Part shown: positions 43,154 to 52,862 of the stretch, piece by piece | Layout of the letters: each line of letters opens with the position of its first letter | Numbering within the stretch: the stretch's first letter is position 1 | Source of the DNA: CAWGCE01 sp964480915 | Lineage (GTDB): Bacteria; Planctomycetota; Planctomycetia; Pirellulales; Pirellulaceae | NCBI GenBank assembly: GCA_964480915.1 | Contig: CAYZRS010000009.1 | Coordinates: 1 to 64,000 of the forward strand | DNA length: 64,000 nucleotides | Direction of reading: 5' to 3' | Position numbers and translations under genes: made by a program | The notes under the pieces: model-generated | What the model saw: only the letters and a program-made list of their open reading frames with translations | The model's database searches: none | What the model was told of the DNA's origin: nothing

Positions 43154-43360
43154 TTTGGTTGCAGGTTTTCCTGTTTTAACATTTTGGAGCTAGCTCAATC
43201 CTGACACGTCTTTGGCTTTGGCAGGATGTGTCCGGCAGATCCTGGTTTGTAGCGCCAATTTTGTGAAGCGCTGGCCTTCGATTGGGAAGCGAAAGGCCGT
43301 CGACTTGGTGGCTTTACCAATGTCGTTTTCGGGATCTAGAAACCCAAGAGTCGTCGTAAG

Positions 43361-43434
43361 CACGCCCAGCAGGATTCGAACCTGCGACCTGCGGATTAGA
43401 AGTCCGCTGCTCTATCCAGCTGAGCTATGGGCGC
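43361..43434 (-). tRNA. tRNA-Arg (anticodon TCT)
   Basis: Read on the minus strand, a full cloverleaf appears. The acceptor stem is GCGCCCA paired with TGGGCGT (one G-T at the first pair), discriminator G. The D arm includes AGCTCAGCTGGATAGAGC, and the T arm contains GGTTCGAATCC. The anticodon loop CTTCTAA gives TCT, decoding AGA arginine. CCA is not encoded. Length is 74 bases. Confidence 0.95.
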
Positions 43435-43792
43435 TCGTCCATGGCGGTTAAGTTTCTGTCTTGTCGCACGAACGGTCAATACTCCGCGCGATGTTTCCGT
43501 CCTTTGTGTTGTGAAAGTGTTGCGAATGATTGGAATTGATGCGCCATCTGACAGACGGCCCAAGTCGCCGCGAGGTTCGTCCGTCGCGGTTTTGACGGCT
43601 CTATCGAACCGCGAATCGACTTGGTTTCGAGCCAATTTGACCTGAAATACCCATCTGGGTGGTGACCGTTTTGTTGAGAGAGAAGTCGTTCACGATTACA
43701 CTGGATGGAGTAAATAAATGGTTGGCACCACGGGCTCTTGGTGTTTTTCGGACAATTGTGCCAACCACCTCTGGGGCTTAGGAGAAGGTCGA
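43435..43792. other. Intergenic region after the tRNA
   Basis: The 358-base stretch between the tRNA (minus) and the PEP-CTERM gene (plus) has no gene with support other than a possible upstream start (ATG 43718 with GGAG) of the latter. Frames here look random. It should contain both promoters. Confidence 0.35.
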
Positions 43793-46162
43793 ATGTTTTG
43801 CCGTTTTCAGGCGCGAGTTCTAGGTCTGCTATTGGTCGGATCGCTATCTTCCTGGGCAATGGCCCAAGTTCCACTCGAAGGGTTCATTCCTTTCGTGGGT
43901 ATGGGATTGTCGGATGAGTTTGAGCGTGGCGATTCGGGGTCTGCGACCTTCTTCATTGCAGAGCCGCACAACTCGTTTGTTGGCAATCCACTCGGTGTGG
44001 GGAATGATGCCTTCTACGATTTAGCCCTCTTCGATAGTGGTGCGGCAACGCACATCCTTCGCAGAGATGCACACATTAATTTTGACATCGACAACGAAGG
44101 TTTCGACGGCACAAACATCCAGATTGTCGGTGGTGCCACGGGACAAGTCATCACGGAAATTAGTGACCCGCTTGGTGTCTACATTGCCGGTGTTTCGGAT
44201 CGGACGGGGACGGGGACAGCGCTGACGATGGATCCCAACGCGATGCGGGGCCAGTCGAGCTTTTCTCTGTTAAGTGCACCGGCCGTCGGTTGGGACTTGC
44301 CCAACATTATCGGATTGCCGATGGCGGCTCAGCACCAGATCGTCATCCAAAATGACAATCCTCAGATTTTCCAACATCAAGGACGTACGGTTCGGACTCC
44401 AGAAATCGAACTTCGAGATTTGGGCGATACGGGCCACGGGATCGTACGCCGTGCACAAATGAATTTGCGTCCGGCTGCGTCGTTCATCCAAGGTCCGCTC
44501 TACGTTCAGAACTTGGATTTCACGAATCCAAATTTTGAATTTCACGAAAATCCGCAATCGCCAACCGTGATTCAGAGCGGTGGACTTTACCTTGATGTCG
44601 ATATGACGCGCGGCGTGGATGACATCGAAGACAAAGAATTTCTCTTCGATACAGGTGCGAGTTTGACCGTTGTCTCTCAGCAGACCGCCGCTCGATTAGG
44701 ATTTGACACAATTCTCGACACGCCCGATTTCGTGGTTCAGGTGGAAGGTTCCGGCGGCGTGGAAGATGGTGTCCCCGGTTTCTTCGTTGACGAATTGAAG
44801 CTCGATACGGTCGGTGGTGGTTTCGTCATGCAAAATGTGCCTGTGGCCGTCCTCGATTTGACGAATCCGAGCGATCCGGGCAACATTCTCGACGGGATCA
44901 TCGGTACGAACCTCTTCGTGGGGCGCAATATGGTGATCGATACGACGACCTCGATTGGACAGGGGGGCCTTGGCCCCAGCCTGTTCATCGGCGATTCGGT
45001 TCTGGCGTCTCATGTTTGGGGCACACCCAACGTCGTTGGCGATTGGGCGACCGCCACCAGTTGGACTGCCAATGGAGTTCCGAACGAGCTATGGGATGCG
45101 GTCGTCGCCAATGTTCGAGGAAGCGATCAAGAAGCGAACGTGGCCGCGTCATCGACGGTCTATCGTGCGACCGTCTCGGGTGCGACGGGGGCTCGGATGA
45201 CCGTGCGAGTCGAATCGGGAGCCAAGCTGACCACGTTTGCCGATCTCGACATTGCTGAAGGTGGCCGAGTGCATTTGGCAGGAGGCAGCCTCGATTCGCA
45301 GTTCATTGTGAATCAGGGCGAGCTAACCGGCTCGGGCGAAATCTTCGTGGGGAACGCCATTCTCAGCGCTGCGGTCCGCAACCAGTCTGGGCGTGTCGCA
45401 CCAGGGGATGAAGCGGGCGATCCCATTGGACATTTCGATATTACGGGTGACTACGTCAATGACGTGGATGCCACGTTGGCGATCGACATCGGTGGCATGG
45501 CGGCCGGCGTATCGCACGATTTGATCTCCGTCGATCGATTCGCGTTCATCGGTGGCACACTCGAAGCGAACCTCGTGAATGCTTTCGTCCCCGAAATCGG
45601 TGACTCGTTCGTTTTCCTAACGGCGAGTGACGGCGTGACCGGGCAGTTCGACACGTTGGCTTTGCCATCCGGGTTTAGCTGGGACGTGACTTACACGGCC
45701 ACGTCGGTTCGCTTGGAAGTGACCGGGCTCAGCAGTCTGCTTGGTGACTTGGACGGCGACGGCAGTCTGACCTGTGCCGACATCGACTCGCTAACCGCGG
45801 CGGTTGCGGCCGGCAGTACTTCTTCCAGCTATGACTTTACGGGGGATGGACTTGTCAACGCAGAAGACATCGAAGAGTGGGTCGTCAACATCCGGGGCAC
45901 GCTCATGGGCGATGCCAACCTGGACGGCGACGTGAACGGTCTCGACTTCGTCGTTTGGAATAACAACAAATTCAGTTCGTCGAATGCTTGGTGTCACGGT
46001 GACTTCGATGGCAACGGAGTCGTGAATGGTGTCGATTTCGTCGTTTGGAACAGCAACAAATTCCTCTCCGCGACACCAGCGGTTCCCGAACCGGCCAGCA
46101 TTGGGATGTTGCTCGTCGGGTTGTTCGGCCTTGCGGCCGTGCGAAATTCTGGCAAGAAATAA
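43793..46162 (+). CDS. PEP-CTERM protein with two aspartic-protease motifs and dockerin-like repeats
   Basis: ATG 43793 (789 residues, GGAGAAGG upstream) leads into a signal peptide (VLGLLLVGSLSSWAMAQ). ATG 43718 with GGAG is a possible earlier start. The first 400 residues carry two retropepsin-like catalytic motifs: LFDSGAATHI (D81) and LFDTGASLTVV (D286). The layout is that of a two-lobed aspartic protease in one chain. A beta-rich region of autotransporter-like repeats follows. Dockerin-like loops (GDANLDGDVNGLDFVVWN and GDFDGNGVVNGVDFVVWN) precede VPEPASIGMLLVGLFG, a PEP-CTERM tail. Proteolytic activity is inferred. Confidence 0.82.
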   Translation: MFCRFQARVLGLLLVGSLSSWAMAQVPLEGFIPFVGMGLSDEFERGDSGSATFFIAEPHNSFVGNPLGVGNDAFYDLALFDSGAATHILRRDAHINFDIDNEGFDGTNIQIVGGATGQVITEISDPLGVYIAGVSDRTGTGTALTMDPNAMRGQSSFSLLSAPAVGWDLPNIIGLPMAAQHQIVIQNDNPQIFQHQGRTVRTPEIELRDLGDTGHGIVRRAQMNLRPAASFIQGPLYVQNLDFTNPNFEFHENPQSPTVIQSGGLYLDVDMTRGVDDIEDKEFLFDTGASLTVVSQQTAARLGFDTILDTPDFVVQVEGSGGVEDGVPGFFVDELKLDTVGGGFVMQNVPVAVLDLTNPSDPGNILDGIIGTNLFVGRNMVIDTTTSIGQGGLGPSLFIGDSVLASHVWGTPNVVGDWATATSWTANGVPNELWDAVVANVRGSDQEANVAASSTVYRATVSGATGARMTVRVESGAKLTTFADLDIAEGGRVHLAGGSLDSQFIVNQGELTGSGEIFVGNAILSAAVRNQSGRVAPGDEAGDPIGHFDITGDYVNDVDATLAIDIGGMAAGVSHDLISVDRFAFIGGTLEANLVNAFVPEIGDSFVFLTASDGVTGQFDTLALPSGFSWDVTYTATSVRLEVTGLSSLLGDLDGDGSLTCADIDSLTAAVAAGSTSSSYDFTGDGLVNAEDIEEWVVNIRGTLMGDANLDGDVNGLDFVVWNNNKFSSSNAWCHGDFDGNGVVNGVDFVVWNSNKFLSATPAVPEPASIGMLLVGLFGLAAVRNSGKK

Positions 46163-46189
46163 CTCTAGCGAAACAGCAAGCAGGCCAGC

Positions 46190-47674
46190 CTAGCTGAACG
46201 TGACGAGTGCTGCCACGACAGCCAAGAGTAGGGCGATGACCAGACCGATGATGATCCACATCGTCGGGATGCCATCCCGTTTCGATTGAAACCTTGCTTT
46301 GGGGAGTTCGGTGCCACTCTTGAACGAGCCATCGGACAACAGAGCATCCAAGGGTCCGCTTTCGAAGTCGCCGATATCGATCGAGTCAATCGACGAGGAA
46401 TCGGAGTCGTGGCGGGGTGAGGCTCCACCTGTTTCTTTGCTGGAATCGCCCGACAGTACTTCTTCATCGATGGGCGCGAGTGCCAGGTTGTCGTTCAGCC
46501 CGACCTTAAACGTGCTGCCAGCCGAGGAGGAGACCGTTCCGGCGGCGGGAAGCGGAGGTGGAACACGTGATCCGCCCAGTCCGCCGACCGAACTGCCAAT
46601 TCCCGATCCGATATCGCTGCCGCCTGCAGGCAATTGCTGCCGCTTTTTGCGCGTCTCAAGCCAAGCATTCAGTTCTGCCGCTGCCTCGGCAGCAGTTTGA
46701 ATGCGGTCTGCCGGTTCCTTGATCATCATCCTGCGGCAGATATCGACAAGCGTCGGTGATGTGGCCGGCCGGGTATCGAGAATACTGGCCGGCTCTTTGG
46801 TCTGATGTTTCAGGAGCCTTTCCGCAATCGACCCATCGGGGAAGGGCGGTTTACCAACCAGCATGAAGTAGAGTGTGCAGCCCAGCCCGTAGATGTCGGC
46901 CCGCGAATCGATATTCTGACTGTTGATGGCTTGCTCAGGCGCCAAGTAATCGGCCGTCCCGACGACGGTATCTTCGTAGATCGCGCTCAGCGAGCGTTCA
47001 TCTTCCGAGAACTTGGCCAAGCCTAAATCGAGCAGCTTCACCAATCCGTTGCGATCGAGAAGGCAATTGGCCGGTTTAACGTCGCGATGGATCAGGCCCG
47101 CGTCGTGTGCGTGTTGTAGCCCAGTCGCAGCCTGAGCAATAAAATCGGCCGCATCCGTCTCCTTGACGGGACCATCCTCTTTCACGATTCGTTGCAAATC
47201 ACGACCATCGACATGTTCCATGACGATATAGTGCCGATCCCGGTCTTGATCGATGTCATAGGCGCGAACGATATTTGGATGGTCAAGCGCCGCGACGGCT
47301 CTCGCTTCTCGCTTAAAACGATCAAGGTAGTTTGGATCTTCGACGAATTTCTTCGGCAGCACCTTGATCGCGACGAAGCGTTTCATGACCGGGTGCTCGG
47401 CGAGGAAGACACTGCTCATTCCGCCGGTCCCTAGGTGGCCCAGCAGTCGATATTTGCCAAGCGTGAAACCCTTGTATTTGCCTCGTAGAATGTTGTCCGC
47501 GTGCCAGCGATTGAGATGTTTGGCTTCGACCAATTTGTCGGCCAGCTGTTCTGCGGTCTTGGGACGTGGTGTGATTTTCCGCAATGACTTGAGAAAATCC
47601 TTCAAATCGCCGTCGGCCACCAAGCGGCTGCGTCGTACGTATTCGATGAATTTTTCTTTGGTCAATTCCGGCAT
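46190..47674 (-). CDS. Hanks-type Ser/Thr protein kinase with C-terminal membrane anchor
   Basis: The 494-residue kinase has the glycine loop LGHLGTGGMSSVFLAE, Lys in VAIKVLPKKF, catalytic HRDVKPANCLLD and the DLGLAKF (DFG) motif. GSVADYLAPEQ-type and DIYGLGCTLYFMLVGKPPF are typical. A Ser/Gly/Pro-rich region follows. The C-terminus is one helix (WIIIGLVIALLLAVVAALVT) with almost nothing outside, so the kinase faces the cytoplasm. No sensor domain is visible. Confidence 0.92.
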   Translation of the reverse strand: MPELTKEKFIEYVRRSRLVADGDLKDFLKSLRKITPRPKTAEQLADKLVEAKHLNRWHADNILRGKYKGFTLGKYRLLGHLGTGGMSSVFLAEHPVMKRFVAIKVLPKKFVEDPNYLDRFKREARAVAALDHPNIVRAYDIDQDRDRHYIVMEHVDGRDLQRIVKEDGPVKETDAADFIAQAATGLQHAHDAGLIHRDVKPANCLLDRNGLVKLLDLGLAKFSEDERSLSAIYEDTVVGTADYLAPEQAINSQNIDSRADIYGLGCTLYFMLVGKPPFPDGSIAERLLKHQTKEPASILDTRPATSPTLVDICRRMMIKEPADRIQTAAEAAAELNAWLETRKKRQQLPAGGSDIGSGIGSSVGGLGGSRVPPPLPAAGTVSSSAGSTFKVGLNDNLALAPIDEEVLSGDSSKETGGASPRHDSDSSSIDSIDIGDFESGPLDALLSDGSFKSGTELPKARFQSKRDGIPTMWIIIGLVIALLLAVVAALVTFS

Positions 47675-47884
47675 GACTCAATCTGAATCAAAGATTTCAG
47701 AACCTTGGGACGCCCGTAGAAATGGGCCTCAGCTTCGATCGGTGCGTATTCCGTGTCCCTGATTCTATTGTAAACAGCATTCGGGATTATGCCAGAATGG
47801 CCACTTCCAAGCCTAATTCTCGGGAACTAAGGAGAGTTCCTTACGGCTTTCAGGGGGGGCGATGCCGACTTGCCTGGCGAATCA

Positions 47885-47920
47885 CAAAAAACGCCCGCGC
47901 CAAGAAAATGGCGGGGCGTT
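47885..47920 (-). terminator. Rho-independent terminator
   Basis: On the minus strand AACGCCCCGCCA pairs with TGGCGCGGGCGTT (one bulged base), followed by a run of six T. It lies about 25 bases after the stop of the gene ending at 47946. Confidence 0.7.
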
Positions 47921-47945
47921 GGCAGTGAACTGTTGTTCGAGCGTT

Positions 47946-48293
47946 TTAGAACTCACACTCTTTAACGACATTGCCACGAGCATCCATCACTCCGACGCGC
48001 CCGTTCGCAACTTTCAGTGCGTCCACCAGCCCGTCCTTATTGGTCATCGCGACGTACACGCGACCCGCTTCGCTTTCCAGCCGGATCAGCGTTTCCGCGA
48101 CCGAGGCGGAAGTTTCCACCGCGACTTTCATCTCTTCGGTCACAACGTCAAAACGTTCGTCGGGTGTGAATTGTGCGTTAAACCGCCGAGCAATTCGATT
48201 GCCAGTGGCAGTGTGAGCTTTGTTGTGTGGTTTGGAAATAACAAGCGATTTAGGAGATTCGGCAATCCGGATCATGATCAAAGTTCTCAACAT
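47946..48293 (-). CDS. Uncharacterised small basic protein
   Basis: I recognise no family. The 115-residue product (ATG 48293; an inner ATG at 48275 is possible) has a basic N-terminus, then a helix region (TEEMKVAVETSASVAETLIR) and a beta-type C-terminus (GRVYVAMTNKDGLVDALKVA, GRVGVMDARGNVV). A terminator follows, which supports it being expressed. Confidence 0.6.
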   Translation of the reverse strand: MLRTLIMIRIAESPKSLVISKPHNKAHTATGNRIARRFNAQFTPDERFDVVTEEMKVAVETSASVAETLIRLESEAGRVYVAMTNKDGLVDALKVANGRVGVMDARGNVVKECEF

Positions 48294-48597
48294 TAAAATG
48301 GACTCGTGCGCCTCGGACTCGTGCTTAACGCAACTGCCGGGCCAAACTGTCTGCTGAGCTATCCGCGTTGGCCTTAAGGTGCTCTTATCTAACGACTTAG
48401 GGTGATTGTGGGCGTCAGGTTAATTTTCGAGCAGAACCTGGTGCCTAGCTGTTGGGCGTTGAATGCGCTGGAAATTGGCACTTCTGCCCAGATGGTCTGG
48501 TTAGCTTTCTGGTTCATTGTCGGACGATCGAGATTGGATTATTTTTGCCGAGCGGGGGCAAGCGGCTGGCAATAGAATTCGTGATTGGATTTTTGCT
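48294..48597. other. Divergent intergenic region
   Basis: About 300 bases separate the small basic protein gene (minus) from comEC (plus). An in-frame TTG at 48517 extends the comEC frame but without family features. I found no convincing promoter. Confidence 0.3.
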
Positions 48598-51069
48598 ATG
48601 CGTGATTCGGATGGGCTGAATTCGCGTGTCGTGCCCCGAATGCCGCTCGTTTGGGTCGTCATGTTTGCTGCCATGGGGATTGGCTGCGATCGATTTCTGC
48701 AAATTCCGATGAAGGGGGCGCTCGTCACCGGGACGGTGCTCGTGGTGTTCGCTCTTCTGCTTTCCAGGCGTGAATCGTCTTGGGCGACCTTGCTCATCCT
48801 GCTTGGCGTGGGAACGCTGTTTTCCGCTTGGCATCATGCTCGCTGGCATCACTATCGGCTGGACGAGTTGGGGTTGCGCACCACCGAGCAGGCGACTCCG
48901 ATCATGCTGCAGGGCCGAGTCACCGGACATGTGAGTCACATCGAGATCCGTTCATCTGGCTTAACGACGATTCCCGGTGGTCCGGAAACGAAATTCTCGA
49001 TCCAATTGGAGCAAGTTCGCGATTCGGCGAGTTGGCGGAACGTGTCTGGACGTTGCCGGGTGATTGTCAAAGGCGATGCACTTGGGATCGGTCCAGGCGA
49101 CACTCTGCGAATCGTCGGTAAGATCCAGCGTCCCATCGGTCCCAGGAATCCGAATGGTTTCTCACGGTTTGAGCGTGCGCGAGTTGAACGCACGCTCACT
49201 CGGTTGGTTGCCAACCACCCGGCGTGCGTCACGATTGTTGCTAAGGCCAGCAGTTGGAATCCCAAATTCTGGCTTGCCCGCTATCGCACGTCGGCGATCG
49301 ATAGCCTCTTTGAGTACCTGGGGCAGGAGCGAGGCGAGTTGGCGGCGGCAATTCTGTTGGGTGCGAGAGAGTACCTCGAACCGTCACGCGTGGATGCGTT
49401 TTTTTTGACGGGGACCATTCACTTACTGGCGATTTCCGGATTGCATGTCGGGATCCTTGCTTGGGGGCTGTTCTTGCTGGTCCGGCTGTCGCTGGTCCCT
49501 CGAGATGGAGCGTTGCTGACCATCATGTTGCTAAGCATCGCGTACGCTTTACTGACCGGAAGCCGAGCACCCGTGATACGAGCGACGATTTTGGTTGTCC
49601 TCATTTGCGGGCAGCTATTGTTCTACCAGCGTCCGGTCTCGTTTAACGGATTGGCTGCTGCAGCGCTGGTGGTCCTGATTTGGAATCCGATGCAACTGTT
49701 TCAAGTGGGAGCGCAGCTTTCGTTCTTGGCTGTGGCCGCCTTGATCTGTGCTCGTCCCATGTTAGTAACGCCACCGACGACCGATCCATTGCAAAGGCTG
49801 CTGCAGAAAAAGGAAGGTTATCTGCGGTCGGCGTTGCGACTTGGGGTGGCTCGCATTCGAACGGTCGCGCTGGTCAGCCTCGTCGTGTGGGCCGTTACGT
49901 TGCCATTGGTGATGTACCGCTTTCACGTCGTTGCACCGGCCGCGCTGATGTTAAACCTGGTGCTGTGGATTCCGATCGGTTTGGCATTGTTCACGGGGTT
50001 TGGGATTTTGCTTTTTGCAAACGTATTGCCATGGATGGCGCATGGGTGCGCGGCCATCTGTGCAATCTGTCTTGATGGAATGGAATGTCTCGTTCGATTC
50101 GGGTGTGCGATAGAAGGCAGTTACTTTTGGACCGTCGGCCCCGGCTTGTTGGCGGTCTGTTGTTTTTACGGTCTGGTCACCGTCGCCGTCTCGGTTCCCA
50201 AGCTGCGGCCGCAAATCGGATGGTGGTCGTCCGGCGCGGCACTGCTGGTGGCGGTCAGCACATATGCCAACTCGCGGCCTTCGCCGACAGGCGAATTGCG
50301 TTGCACATTCTTAGCGCTTGGATACGGTACGTCGGTCGTCTTGCAACTTCCGAATAGCGAAGTGTGGCTGTATGATGCCGGCGCTTTGGGGTCGCCGAAA
50401 TCGACAGTGAACGAAATTTCCCGATTCCTCTGGAGCCGTGGTATCTGTCGTTTAGATGGCGTGATCATATCTCACGCCGACGCCGATCATTACAACGCCG
50501 TTCCAGGATTACTCGAACGCTTCTCCGTAGGCACTGTTTGCCTGACCTCAGGAATGATGAATTCCCTTGAGCGACTCCCCGCCGAGTTGCAAGAATCGCT
50601 GCGGACCGCCGATCTCGAATTGCGCGTGCTTGAACGGGGGAATCGCTGGACGTCCGAGGAAGGGGTCTCGTTTTCTGTGTTGCATCCTGACGCCGATTCG
50701 CTACTTCCGGACGACAATGCGAACAGTCTGGTGCTGGCGATCGATTATCAAGGTCGCCGCATCTTATTGCCGGGTGACTTGGAACGAGATGGCATGCTTC
50801 AATTGATCCGCGGCAAACAACTCGACTGTGATGTCGCATTGGCGCCTCATCACGGCAGTCGTTACGCGCTGCCGGTCGAGTTTTGCCACTGGTGCCAGCC
50901 CGAGTGGATTGTCATCTGCGGAGGACAGATTGACCGTGCCCAAGAGGTCACCCATCGCTTCGACGATACGGGAGCACGCGCACTACATACGGCGATTGAT
51001 GGCCCGGTCGATGTCAAAATCTCGGCGGCTGGGATTTCTGTGACGAGTTGGAAAGCGGCCAGGAATTAG
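48598..51069 (+). CDS. comEC: ComEC/Rec2 DNA-uptake channel protein
   Basis: ComEC forms the inner-membrane channel for single-stranded DNA in natural transformation. The 823-residue protein (ATG 48598; TTG 48517 possible) has many helices and the competence-domain motif HLLAISGLHVGILAWGLF. An N-terminal OB-like DUF4131 part precedes it. The C-terminal metallo-beta-lactamase-like domain is complete: ISHADADHYNAVPG, LLPGDLERDG and LAPHHGSRYAL. No other competence gene is in the window. Confidence 0.92.
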   Translation: MRDSDGLNSRVVPRMPLVWVVMFAAMGIGCDRFLQIPMKGALVTGTVLVVFALLLSRRESSWATLLILLGVGTLFSAWHHARWHHYRLDELGLRTTEQATPIMLQGRVTGHVSHIEIRSSGLTTIPGGPETKFSIQLEQVRDSASWRNVSGRCRVIVKGDALGIGPGDTLRIVGKIQRPIGPRNPNGFSRFERARVERTLTRLVANHPACVTIVAKASSWNPKFWLARYRTSAIDSLFEYLGQERGELAAAILLGAREYLEPSRVDAFFLTGTIHLLAISGLHVGILAWGLFLLVRLSLVPRDGALLTIMLLSIAYALLTGSRAPVIRATILVVLICGQLLFYQRPVSFNGLAAAALVVLIWNPMQLFQVGAQLSFLAVAALICARPMLVTPPTTDPLQRLLQKKEGYLRSALRLGVARIRTVALVSLVVWAVTLPLVMYRFHVVAPAALMLNLVLWIPIGLALFTGFGILLFANVLPWMAHGCAAICAICLDGMECLVRFGCAIEGSYFWTVGPGLLAVCCFYGLVTVAVSVPKLRPQIGWWSSGAALLVAVSTYANSRPSPTGELRCTFLALGYGTSVVLQLPNSEVWLYDAGALGSPKSTVNEISRFLWSRGICRLDGVIISHADADHYNAVPGLLERFSVGTVCLTSGMMNSLERLPAELQESLRTADLELRVLERGNRWTSEEGVSFSVLHPDADSLLPDDNANSLVLAIDYQGRRILLPGDLERDGMLQLIRGKQLDCDVALAPHHGSRYALPVEFCHWCQPEWIVICGGQIDRAQEVTHRFDDTGARALHTAIDGPVDVKISAAGISVTSWKAARN

Positions 51070-51088
51070 ATTGGTGGCCCAGCGGAGG

Positions 51089-52840
51089 TTACGATTCGAA
51101 GGTCTCCGTCGAGTCGCTCAGTTGTTGTTCGATGAGATACTCGGCTTCATCTGCCAAGCGCTGTTTTCGTAAACGGTAGTGTTTGAGTCCGGGCACAAAG
51201 AAACAGATTCCTGTTACCAGGCCGTAGATCGACAGCGATATTCTCGGTAGTGCAGCCATCGCAAACGCGGCGAGGAAAAGTGCGGCCGACTGCACATAGA
51301 AAGTGCCGCTCAGCGAACCGGCTTTCACAAGAAACACCATGCCCGCCCCGATGGCCAACATGGGTGCCAACTGAAACAGCGGTACCCCCATGACGTATTC
51401 CAATGGAATCAAGAAAAAGACTGGTGCCAGTCCGGCGGCCCAGGTGTGTGCGATCTGTCGCTCGACGAACGTGACCGCTCCCATCTTTCTGCGCAATGTC
51501 CAGAAAACGGTGGCCCAAGTTCCCAATCCAATCGTCCACAGGGCGAAGAATTTCCAGCGACTTGCTTCTCCCAAAAACCGCATGTAGTCACTGACCGCGG
51601 CCGGAACGAACAGAGCGGGCGCGTTCAGCATCCAAAGTCCGCCCCAGTTTTCAAGAATGGGCGCATGGTGTGTTTCGCGAAACATGCGGCTAAAGAAACT
51701 CGATATCCGACCGACGTTGGCACTCACCGGTTCGTTTTTGAGAAAAGCGAGCAAGTCGTCGGCCAAAGAGTGAGCCGATTCATAACGTAGCTCGGACGGT
51801 TTCTGCAGGCAGCGGAGGATGATGTATTCGAGATCGCGAGGGACTCGGTCGTTGATCGATCGGGGAGGTTCCGGTTCTTGCTCCAATACCTTCAGCATCA
51901 TTTCCATCGCCGTTGGGGCAGAAAATGGAGGTTGGCCTGTCACGGCGTTGTAGAGGATGCCGCCTAAGCTATAGACATCGCTGGCCGGACCAATCTGTTT
52001 TGTTTTTCCGCCCGCCTGTTCTGGAGACATGAAAGCCGGAGTTCCAATCACGGCGCCGGTTCGCGTGATGCGCAACGAATCGCGGCTGGGCATGGCGAGC
52101 CCAAAGTCGGTGACGAATGGATTGCGTTCGTCGTCGATGAGGATGTTGCCCGGTTTCAAATCGCGATGGGTCACTCCTTCGCGGTGGGCGTGTTGGATTG
52201 CTTTGGCGATTTTGACCATCATGCGCGAGGCACTACGGATGGGCAGTGGGCCTCGTTTGAGTCGATCCGCCAAGGTCTCGCCTGTCACGAAGGGCATGCT
52301 GAAGAAGAGGCGTCCATCGTTCTCGCCAAATTCGAAAACGGGAACGATATTGGGGTGATCGAGTAGCGCGACCGATTTCACTTCCTGAACGAAGCGGTCT
52401 TTGTCTTCCCCGGACGCAAACTGACCCCGTAACAGCATTTTCAAAGCGACCGTTCGACCGAGCGTGACATGTTTGGCTTTGAAGACGACTCCCATGCCAC
52501 CGCGTCCGATTTCTTCCAGCAATTCATAGTCACCGAATTGGCAAGGAAGTTCGAAGTTGCTGTACAAGAAAGGTTGGTCAAGATCCGAATCGGCATCGTC
52601 CATCTGCTTGACTTCGTCGTCGACAATGGCCGTGGCGATGCGGGCGGTGCCCCATAGCTGCTTTAGTTCGTCTGCCAAATCGGGATGGGCGGCCAAATGG
52701 GACGCGATGTCGGGCTCTTCGCCCCGTGCGGCTTGGCCGAGCAGCACTTCGAGGATAACCGCCAACCGTTCGTCGCGCTGCAGTTCATCGGCCTCATCGC
52801 TACCGGGGGCTGACATCTTGCGTGTGGGGTCGTCGACCAT
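51089..52840 (-). CDS. Membrane Ser/Thr protein kinase paired with an ECF sigma factor
   Basis: The 583-residue kinase has an N-terminal helical region (LAVILEVLLGQAARGEEPDI) common in planctomycetal kinases. The glycine loop is LEEIGRGGMGVVFKAKHV, catalytic motif HRDLKPGNILID and TDFGLAM. DVYSLGGILYNAVTGQPPF follows. The C-terminal 180 residues hold about five or six hydrophobic segments with no clear sensor. It starts 22 bases after the sigma factor gene, so both are probably one transcript and one signalling unit. Confidence 0.92.
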   Translation of the reverse strand: MVDDPTRKMSAPGSDEADELQRDERLAVILEVLLGQAARGEEPDIASHLAAHPDLADELKQLWGTARIATAIVDDEVKQMDDADSDLDQPFLYSNFELPCQFGDYELLEEIGRGGMGVVFKAKHVTLGRTVALKMLLRGQFASGEDKDRFVQEVKSVALLDHPNIVPVFEFGENDGRLFFSMPFVTGETLADRLKRGPLPIRSASRMMVKIAKAIQHAHREGVTHRDLKPGNILIDDERNPFVTDFGLAMPSRDSLRITRTGAVIGTPAFMSPEQAGGKTKQIGPASDVYSLGGILYNAVTGQPPFSAPTAMEMMLKVLEQEPEPPRSINDRVPRDLEYIILRCLQKPSELRYESAHSLADDLLAFLKNEPVSANVGRISSFFSRMFRETHHAPILENWGGLWMLNAPALFVPAAVSDYMRFLGEASRWKFFALWTIGLGTWATVFWTLRRKMGAVTFVERQIAHTWAAGLAPVFFLIPLEYVMGVPLFQLAPMLAIGAGMVFLVKAGSLSGTFYVQSAALFLAAFAMAALPRISLSIYGLVTGICFFVPGLKHYRLRKQRLADEAEYLIEQQLSDSTETFES

Positions 52841-52862
52841 CGGTGTGCTTTCGGTGTCCGTG

